Made by a program: the position numbers and the translations under genes. This document shows, in pieces, positions 57,363 through 64,000 of a DNA stretch of 64,000 nt (within the stretch, counting starts at the first letter, position 1; every line of letters begins with the position of its first letter). The stretch is from Taiwanofungus camphoratus. Its lineage: Eukaryota; Basidiomycota; Agaricomycetes; Polyporales; Taiwanofungaceae. The notes under the pieces were generated by a model. That model did no database searches and was not told where the DNA came from. It saw nothing but the letters and a program-made list of their open reading frames with translations. The stretch covers positions 3,596,001-3,660,000 of the forward strand of contig CP021220.1 of the NCBI GenBank assembly GCA_003999685.1, read 5' to 3'.

Positions 57363-57933
57363 TGTTACAAGGCGGTAACGGTGCGAACATACATTTTCAT
57401 TTCTCTTCACTATACCGGACTAGCGGGTCGTGTACACTTACAATTATCACCATTATTCCTGACGGGCTGACCGTCACCCGCTTAGTTATGGACCGTTACT
57501 CAGAAGGGACCACTCGGGCCTCTGACTTATGGACGCTTAGATGCTGGAACCCGTGGGAGTGAGGGCTGGCTTGCCCTAAACCCACCGTAGTACTTAAGGG
57601 ACTGGCTCACTGCGGAGCACCCCAATCTTGTCCTCCTTAGTTACACTGTGTACTTTGGTGCCGTCGTTACCATTTGTACTCTACGACTGGGCTTAGGCCC
57701 CTATACCTTTGTCTATTCAACGGGTCGCCTTAGACCACCTATATCCTTGTGACTACACTAGGACTTAGGCTGTGGCTTAGCCCGCAACTCTCTCGAGACT
57801 GTTGGGCTAGCAGTTGAAGACTTAGACGTGTACTCGTCGTCAGCCAGGCTGACTCCTCGTTTACACTTCACGCCTGACTACTCAACGACCCCCCGTCACG
57901 GTAGTCACCTACGGGCGTAGACCCCCCGTAACA
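57363..57933 (+). repeat. Left LTR of the inner Gypsy element
   Basis: 571 bp, TGTTACAAGG to CCGTAACA, identical to the right copy. Hairpin GACGG/CCGTC at 57461-57475. Confidence 0.95.
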
Positions 57934-58118
57934 TTAGGACAAGATTCCCTACAAACTCTATCTCAGGATAGCGAACTAGAACGCGAACAAGCGGAAGAAA
58001 CCGGACCCTCACCAACGTCCTCATAGGAAGGATTGGGTAAGACCAGCGTCCCCATTAGAAGGGACTGGCAGGAGGATCACTTGACTACAAGTGCGTACCA
58101 TCAGTGTTGAGTTGAAGG

Positions 58119-61100
58119 ATGAGAAACACCGGAAAGATGGAGAAGTTCCTGGCGATAGTCTGGAGAGCTATCACCTGGCGAAGAAAATTGAAGGAAGGAA
58201 GGGAGGAAGACCACATACCCCGACCAGAAACAACAGAAGAAGCAGCCCTAGGGATCCCCTGGGATGGACCGCTTACCCCAAGCGACAATGACCTCAGACT
58301 TTCTCAGCCCTCCGCTGAAGCCCTCGAACAGGGGCAGAAAGGCACAGGCTCCAGGCAAGGACACCGACACAACCACCCCAATACAGCTCTGACACCTCAT
58401 CACTGGAAGAAGAGGAGCTGCTACCGATGCAGGAAGCCAGGACACTTGGTCAAGGCATGCCCGGAGCCCAGGAAAATCAGAAAGGAAGGACACAGAGACG
58501 TGGCCCTAGGGGAAGCTGACGATGAACACGATGATCCACACAAAAGCGAACCCAGACTTCCACAACCTTCCAATGATGCCGGGAGAGACAGGGAACTGGA
58601 ATTGCACCACTCGTCAAACTCAGACGACTTCGCCTTGGAGGAAACCCAGCCATATCCGGTCCCACCAGCAGACTACTGGAACAGTGAAGAAACGGAGGAA
58701 TCCTTAGGAACGTCCACCGTAGAGTCCATTGAACAGAAACGGTTCCCTCATTTTGAGCACTTCACTGATGCCCCAGGAGGGGAATCATTGGCGGAAGGCA
58801 CAGGGAAACCTGCGCAAAGAAACTCGGACAAGCCAAAGACCAGTAAGGACCCGACCATCTCAATGGGGGCCACAATCACCGGATATCAGAAAGGAACCAC
58901 TCTGTATGTAGAAGGTTATGTTGTCGCCGGGAAAAAGGCCATCGCTGTGAGACCACTAATCGATAGCGGAGCCGATGCCAACCTCATACACCCTGACCTT
59001 GTGGAACGATGGGGACTGCCCACACGACCACTACCTCGAAAGGTACGAAGTACGACCATTGATGGGACCCCCAACAGGGGTGGACCGATTACCCATCGAG
59101 TTGAAGGGAGCATACGGCTTGAAGGGTATGACATACCCACAAACTTCTATGTGTCGGACATCGGGGACCTCGAAGTAGTGCTGGGCAACCCTTGGTTGAT
59201 TCAAGTCAACCCGCAGATCGATTGGCCGAAAGGGACCCTCACGGTTGACCCGGACAGGATTAAGGAATGGCAGGGATACTACGCTTGGATCATGGACCAA
59301 CCTACCACGGACGGCATCCCATTGTGCCGAGCCTCTGCACACGAGGACGATGATGAGCTAGAAACCATCCTATGTGCTTATACAAGGGGAGAAGGGGTCT
59401 TAGGCATGTTCAACGATCAACAGGAACCCCTATTCGATGAAATGGGCCTGCTGCAGCCACCCAAGAAGTCTCAACCATCGTTAGATCGGAACAGCCATGT
59501 AAGGGGCTCAAAACGGTTCATAGCCACCGCCAGGCAGACAAGCGCACCACTAACACCCCCTGAGGAGGGGCCACAGATTGAAGACCTGGTGCCGGAGTAC
59601 TTGCTCGACTACCGGGACCGCTTTCAAAAGGCGGCCGCTGCTCGATTCCCTGGTTCGAGACCATGGGACCACGCTGTGGAGACAAAGCCTGACTTTGTAC
59701 CTAGAAAGTGCGGGGTAATTACATTATCCCTGGCTGAACAAGCAGAGATGGACAAGTTCCTTGACGAGAACCTGGCGAAAGGATATCTACGGGACTCAAA
59801 GTCACCCATGGCCTCCCCAGCATTTTTTGTGGCAAAAAAGGATGGTACACTCAGGCCCTGTCAGGATTACCGATACCTCAACAACAGCACGGTAAAAGAT
59901 GCATACCCACTCCCACTCATTGGAGAGCTCATCGACAACCTGCAAAAGGCAACCATATTCACGAAGCTGGACCTCCGAAATGGCTACAACAATGTACGCA
60001 TCAGGGAGGGCGACCAGTGGAAGGGAGCATTCATGGTGAACCACCACGGAGCCAAAAAGCTAGTTGAACCAACGGTAATGTTCTACGGCATGTGCAATGC
60101 CCCGGCCACCTTCCAACGGCTTATGAATGATGGGTTTCAAGACATGCTTGCGGAAGGATGGTTAGCCATTTATATGGACGACATCCTGATCTACTCCGAT
60201 GATGCTACCATCCACCGAGAACGGACACGCCGGGTACTGCAACGCTTGCAGGAGATAGACCTCTTTGTGAAACCGGAAAAGTGTGCCTTTGATGTACAAG
60301 AAGTTGAGTTTCTGGGAATGACCATCACACCGGGCCACATCCATATGGACACTGGCAAGCTGCGGGGCATCGATGAATGGCCCATACCGACCAAACTCAA
60401 GGATGTGGAACGATTCCTGGGCCTTGCCAATTACTATCGACGGTTTATACGCGGATTCTCGGACATCGCCCACCCCCTGAACGCACTTAAGAAAAAGGGG
60501 GTAGCTTGGAACTGGTCGAACAAGTGCCAGGCAGCCTTCGAGGCACTTAAACGCCGTTTTTGTGAGGCCCCAGTACTCACCATGCCCGACCCTGAGAAAC
60601 CGTTTGTAATCGAGGCCGATGCCTCACTGGTTGCAACAGGTGCAGTACTGCAACAGGAGGGCCCTGATGGGAAACTTCACCCGGTGGCATTCCTTTCAAA
60701 ATCGCTGAACGAAGCAGAACGGAACTATCAGATCTATGATAGAGAACTACTGGCAATCGTACGAGCACTTGAGGAATGGCGTCACCACCTGGAGGGCGCA
60801 AAGCACCCGGTCACGGTTATAACGGACCACAAGAACCTGACATACTTCAGAGAAGCCCAACGGCTAACACGACGCCAGGCACGATGGCAACTGCTGCTAT
60901 CGCAGTTTGACTTACTACTGGAGAATCGAAAGGGTAAACGACTCGTAGTGGCGGACGCCCTATCACGTAGACCAGGACATCCAGGGGGTGAGAGGGACAA
61001 TGAGGACATTGTCCTCTTACCAGAAACACTGTTTGCAAAGGCAGTTAATGTTGACCTCATCGAGCGCATCCGGCAACACCGAAGTCGTGACAGCATGGTC

Positions 61101-63119
61101 ATCGAGACGATTGACGCTTTAAAACGGGGGAAAGTACCACCATTCAAGGGCACTGGATTCGCGCACACAACATTGGCTGATTGGGAGGTACAGGATGGAT
61201 TGATTCTGTACAAAAATCGAATCTACGTACCACCTAGTGACGACTTGCGCAGAGAAGTCATTCGACTTTGCCATGACACCCCAGCTATGGCCCACCCAGG
61301 AGCACAGGGAACATTCGCCATTGCCAGAAGGGACTGGTTCTGGGATGGTATGGCCACCTTTATCGAAAACTACGTGAAAGGCTGCGCCAAATGCCAGGAG
61401 AATAAGGTCAACACGCATCCAACACGACCACCAATGCAACCCATCCCAACGGAACCGAACTCCAGGCCGTTCTCACACATCTCAGTCGACTTCATCACAG
61501 ACCTGCCAGAATCGCGTGGATCTGACGCACTAATGGTAGTGGTGGACCGAGAACTGTCCAAAGGGATAGTCCTGGTTCCTTGCAACAAGACCATCGATGC
61601 AGTAGGAACAGCCGAGGCACTCCATCAGAACGTCTACCGGCGATATGGGCTACCTGACAGAATCATATCGGACCGAGGCCCACAGTTTGCAGCAACGGTG
61701 TTCCGGGAGTGGTGCAAGCTGACAGGTGTCAAAGCGGCCATGAGCACTGCCTACCATCCGCAGTCTGATGGAAGCACTGAGCGTGTCAATCAGGAACTCG
61801 AAGCCGCATGGAGGATCCTGTGTGCCAACAATCCTCATAACTGGGCAAAGTTTATCCCGGAATTTGAATTCGCACACAATCAGGTGCCGCATGCTGGAAG
61901 AAGGGAGTCACCATTCAAGCTGATCATGGGATATGATCCAAAGGCAATCGGATCACCAAAGGCATCGGAAAGGTACCCATCAATCAAGGACCGACTCTTA
62001 GCCATCGGAGAGTTCAGAAAGGAAGCACTGGCAGCACAGGATCTAGCTGCACAGTTGATGGCAGAAAGGGCTCGAACCACATGGCAACCATTTGAGAAGG
62101 GAACGCAGGTTTGGCTAGAAGCAACTAACCTCCGCCTAAAGACCCCGAGGAAGTTTTCCCCAAAGCGAGTAGGACCACTCAAGATAGCCGAAGTCCTAGG
62201 ACCACTAACGTACAAGCTTCAGCTACCAAGGGCATGGAAGATACATCCAGTATTCCATGCATCGCTGTTGACACCATACAGGGAAACCAAGGAACATGGT
62301 CCGAACTTCACAAGGCCACCCCCAGAATTAGTCGATGGCGATGAAGAATACGAAGTCGAAGCCATTCACGGGCATCGTGCCCAACGTGGGAAATGGCAGT
62401 TCCTGATCAAATGGGTTGGATGGCCGAACTCGGCTAATACATGGCAGTCCGAGGCGGACTTAAGGAACTCGCCCGACCTTCTGGAGGAATATAAGAAGGT
62501 CAACAGGTTGCCTACAAGGCCCGAGGTCAACGCCCGCTACACCCGGATCTGCAAAGCTGCATACAACCGACATTCAGCAGAGGCACGGCACTATGATGTC
62601 CACTCATACAGACCCCCGACGGCTATCCGTCTACTTGAACCACAGCGCAGCAAGGGTACGAGACCTCGCACCCCGAGTACGAGCAAGGCACACACGCGCA
62701 CACCCATACCGAAACATTCAGGAGACAGTGCCCCCATTGGCGGCGTCCGACGATCCGTACGATCAGTGGAGGCTTGCGCATCGCACTGCCTGGGCCCTGG
62801 TGGATGCCGATCTACGGCCAGAAATAGACACCCGGCTGTTGGCTTGGCCAGACCTGTGGGAGTTGACGAACATTTATCGGACACTGGTCATTGTCGCGCG
62901 AGAGGCTGGCAGCTTGGCCACACTCGAACGAAGGCAAACAGGCCTTGGGCCAAATGGCAACAACCCGACGACGTGGCAGTTGGCCACTCTCCACGTAGAT
63001 GCAAGCCGAGCAGCCCGCAACCTGCTCGCCGTCCTCATGCGCTCCCCTCTAATGGGCGTCATAGACAACCTGATACCGCCACGACATCAGGCCAGAACAC
63101 AGGCCCCTTCTGTCAGTGA
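58119..63119 (+). CDS. pol polyprotein frame of the inner Gypsy element
   Basis: Open frame of 1666 codons. Rough order: zinc knuckle (near residue 101), aspartic protease (near 281, DSGA), reverse transcriptase (about 560-740, with YMDD), RNase H (about 827-960), integrase with zinc-binding N-terminus (from about 1040) and catalytic core (about 1110-1270), and a chromodomain (about 1411-1465). The part after the chromodomain (beyond about 62520) has no domain character and overlaps the 62593-63351 frame. Element fossil; looks whole in this part. Confidence 0.92.
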   Translation: MRNTGKMEKFLAIVWRAITWRRKLKEGREEDHIPRPETTEEAALGIPWDGPLTPSDNDLRLSQPSAEALEQGQKGTGSRQGHRHNHPNTALTPHHWKKRSCYRCRKPGHLVKACPEPRKIRKEGHRDVALGEADDEHDDPHKSEPRLPQPSNDAGRDRELELHHSSNSDDFALEETQPYPVPPADYWNSEETEESLGTSTVESIEQKRFPHFEHFTDAPGGESLAEGTGKPAQRNSDKPKTSKDPTISMGATITGYQKGTTLYVEGYVVAGKKAIAVRPLIDSGADANLIHPDLVERWGLPTRPLPRKVRSTTIDGTPNRGGPITHRVEGSIRLEGYDIPTNFYVSDIGDLEVVLGNPWLIQVNPQIDWPKGTLTVDPDRIKEWQGYYAWIMDQPTTDGIPLCRASAHEDDDELETILCAYTRGEGVLGMFNDQQEPLFDEMGLLQPPKKSQPSLDRNSHVRGSKRFIATARQTSAPLTPPEEGPQIEDLVPEYLLDYRDRFQKAAAARFPGSRPWDHAVETKPDFVPRKCGVITLSLAEQAEMDKFLDENLAKGYLRDSKSPMASPAFFVAKKDGTLRPCQDYRYLNNSTVKDAYPLPLIGELIDNLQKATIFTKLDLRNGYNNVRIREGDQWKGAFMVNHHGAKKLVEPTVMFYGMCNAPATFQRLMNDGFQDMLAEGWLAIYMDDILIYSDDATIHRERTRRVLQRLQEIDLFVKPEKCAFDVQEVEFLGMTITPGHIHMDTGKLRGIDEWPIPTKLKDVERFLGLANYYRRFIRGFSDIAHPLNALKKKGVAWNWSNKCQAAFEALKRRFCEAPVLTMPDPEKPFVIEADASLVATGAVLQQEGPDGKLHPVAFLSKSLNEAERNYQIYDRELLAIVRALEEWRHHLEGAKHPVTVITDHKNLTYFREAQRLTRRQARWQLLLSQFDLLLENRKGKRLVVADALSRRPGHPGGERDNEDIVLLPETLFAKAVNVDLIERIRQHRSRDSMVIETIDALKRGKVPPFKGTGFAHTTLADWEVQDGLILYKNRIYVPPSDDLRREVIRLCHDTPAMAHPGAQGTFAIARRDWFWDGMATFIENYVKGCAKCQENKVNTHPTRPPMQPIPTEPNSRPFSHISVDFITDLPESRGSDALMVVVDRELSKGIVLVPCNKTIDAVGTAEALHQNVYRRYGLPDRIISDRGPQFAATVFREWCKLTGVKAAMSTAYHPQSDGSTERVNQELEAAWRILCANNPHNWAKFIPEFEFAHNQVPHAGRRESPFKLIMGYDPKAIGSPKASERYPSIKDRLLAIGEFRKEALAAQDLAAQLMAERARTTWQPFEKGTQVWLEATNLRLKTPRKFSPKRVGPLKIAEVLGPLTYKLQLPRAWKIHPVFHASLLTPYRETKEHGPNFTRPPPELVDGDEEYEVEAIHGHRAQRGKWQFLIKWVGWPNSANTWQSEADLRNSPDLLEEYKKVNRLPTRPEVNARYTRICKAAYNRHSAEARHYDVHSYRPPTAIRLLEPQRSKGTRPRTPSTSKAHTRTPIPKHSGDSAPIGGVRRSVRSVEACASHCLGPGGCRSTARNRHPAVGLARPVGVDEHLSDTGHCRARGWQLGHTRTKANRPWAKWQQPDDVAVGHSPRRCKPSSPQPARRPHALPSNGRHRQPDTATTSGQNTGPFCQ

Positions 63120-63351
63120 GGGCCCGTCCAACTCTATCACTGGTGGTGCCCCTAGCTCGACCAGTGGGGGGAACTCCCCTTTCTGCATACGATGCCGACA
63201 AATGGGACATTGGAGCCATGACTGCATGCATACCAGTGATGACGATATCCCTTCCGATCAGTCCGACACCCTCCGACCACGAGCCAGGGTCAAATCAGAA
63301 CAAGAGGGGTCAGACGCTGAGGGTTCGATCGTCGGGGCGACGAGTCCTTGA
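62593..63351 (+). CDS. Extra 3' zinc-knuckle frame of the inner Gypsy element
   Basis: 252 codons in another frame than pol, overlapping the pol tail and ending just before the polypurine tract. It has a helical middle (YDQWRLAHRTAWALVDADLR, NIYRTLVIVAREAGSLATLE) and a CCHC zinc knuckle near the C-terminus (CIRCRQMGHWSHDC), followed by an acidic tail. A helical part followed by a CCHC knuckle is a nucleocapsid-like layout. Its role is unknown. Frame and knuckle are seen; any gag-like role is inference. Confidence 0.65.
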   Translation: MMSTHTDPRRLSVYLNHSAARVRDLAPRVRARHTRAHPYRNIQETVPPLAASDDPYDQWRLAHRTAWALVDADLRPEIDTRLLAWPDLWELTNIYRTLVIVAREAGSLATLERRQTGLGPNGNNPTTWQLATLHVDASRAARNLLAVLMRSPLMGVIDNLIPPRHQARTQAPSVSEGPSNSITGGAPSSTSGGNSPFCIRCRQMGHWSHDCMHTSDDDIPSDQSDTLRPRARVKSEQEGSDAEGSIVGATSP

Positions 63352-63362
63352 GAGGGGGGTAA

Positions 63363-63933
63363 TGTTACAAGGCGGTAACGGTGCGAACATACATTTTCAT
63401 TTCTCTTCACTATACCGGACTAGCGGGTCGTGTACACTTACAATTATCACCATTATTCCTGACGGGCTGACCGTCACCCGCTTAGTTATGGACCGTTACT
63501 CAGAAGGGACCACTCGGGCCTCTGACTTATGGACGCTTAGATGCTGGAACCCGTGGGAGTGAGGGCTGGCTTGCCCTAAACCCACCGTAGTACTTAAGGG
63601 ACTGGCTCACTGCGGAGCACCCCAATCTTGTCCTCCTTAGTTACACTGTGTACTTTGGTGCCGTCGTTACCATTTGTACTCTACGACTGGGCTTAGGCCC
63701 CTATACCTTTGTCTATTCAACGGGTCGCCTTAGACCACCTATATCCTTGTGACTACACTAGGACTTAGGCTGTGGCTTAGCCCGCAACTCTCTCGAGACT
63801 GTTGGGCTAGCAGTTGAAGACTTAGACGTGTACTCGTCGTCAGCCAGGCTGACTCCTCGTTTACACTTCACGCCTGACTACTCAACGACCCCCCGTCACG
63901 GTAGTCACCTACGGGCGTAGACCCCCCGTAACA
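63363..63933 (+). repeat. Right LTR of the inner Gypsy element
   Basis: 571 bp, identical to the left LTR, followed by CTTCG target duplication. The outer element's sequence resumes after it to the window end. Confidence 0.95.
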
Positions 63934-64000
63934 CTTCGAAAACCCCTCCACGAGTCGCAGCAAGGGCATTTGACAGTGGGAAGCCAGACCATCAGCGCTT

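Larger units (their letters stand above)
57363..63933 (+). mobile_element. Inner Ty3/Gypsy chromodomain LTR element, very young
   Basis: 6571 bp. The two 571-bp LTRs (57363-57933 and 63363-63933) are identical by eye and lie exactly 6000 bp apart. A 5-bp target duplication CTTCG flanks the element (57358-57362 and 63934-63938), so it inserted very recently. Parts: pol frame (58119-63119 as an open frame), a further zinc-knuckle frame (62593-63351), and a polypurine tract (GAGAGGGGGG, about 63351-63360) before the right LTR. The pol part looks whole. I recognise no separate capsid frame between the left LTR and pol. Chromodomain-bearing Gypsy elements (chromoviruses) are common in fungi. Confidence 0.95.
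55053..64000 (+). mobile_element. Outer Ty3/Gypsy LTR element, split by a nested element, running off the window
   Basis: Fossil LTR element. Parts seen: 5' LTR (55053-55555), leader, and a gag region from about 55690 to 57362 that resumes at 63934 beyond the nested element. The 3' part and 3' LTR lie outside the window. The family is Ty3/Gypsy by its capsid-type gag. It is broken: it carries the nested insertion and looks to have about one or two further breaks. Its LTR shares motifs with the inner element's LTR, so the two are related families. Confidence 0.85.

Noticed and set aside
62520-63119. C-terminal 200 residues of the pol open frame as part of the polyprotein
   Set aside because: The stretch after the chromodomain is low-complexity in this frame, while the overlapping frame shows a helical, zinc-knuckle protein; I take the pol reading as incidental here.

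Overview
This is a filamentous basidiomycete window, most likely Agaricomycetes and perhaps Polyporales-like. The reasons are dense genes on both strands, many 48-60 nt GT-AG introns, a DUF6533 membrane protein, and uncharacterised Ser/Pro-rich proteins of basidiomycete style. All exon joins were read by eye from splice signals and family similarity.

Positions 1-47.6 kb are single-copy housekeeping DNA. In order: the 3' end of an RNF10/Mag2-type RING ligase gene; SHO1 osmosensor; a one-pass membrane protein; a tiny stand-alone PAH-domain gene divergent from SIN3; a second one-pass membrane protein; a U2 snRNA gene; an unknown 703-residue protein; ALG9; a DUF6533 membrane protein; a 177-bp MITE; a decayed FAD monooxygenase; histone H4; a tail-anchored thioredoxin; nucleoporin POM152; inorganic pyrophosphatase; gamma-tubulin complex component 4; a TBC protein lacking both catalytic fingers; a TATA-driven small-gene candidate; RRP1/Nop52; 5-hydroxyisourate hydrolase; an unknown Ser/Pro-rich protein; myosin regulatory light chain; an unknown acidic/basic protein; and an MGST3-type MAPEG protein. 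Several pairs are divergent over 200-400 bp (PAH/SIN3, GCP4/TBC, RRP1/HIU hydrolase, unknown/ALG9, unknown/RLC1) and probably share promoters.

From about 47.9 kb to the end the window is a repeat island. A nearly whole two-ORF LINE (APE endonuclease, RT and RNase H) lies on the minus strand. It is followed by about 1 kb of gene-free repeat-like DNA and then two identical 503-bp LTRs in inverted orientation, 365 bp apart. The right one is the 5' LTR of a Ty3/Gypsy element whose gag region is split by a second, very young chromodomain Gypsy element (57363-63933, identical 571-bp LTRs, 5-bp target duplication). That inner element carries an extra zinc-knuckle reading frame between pol and the right LTR.

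The observations I consider most worth following are the PAH-only protein beside SIN3 (an old partial copy of SIN3 PAH2), the finger-less TBC protein, the 3' zinc-knuckle frame of the inner Gypsy element, the inverted identical LTR pair, and a short hairpin shared by the two LTR families.
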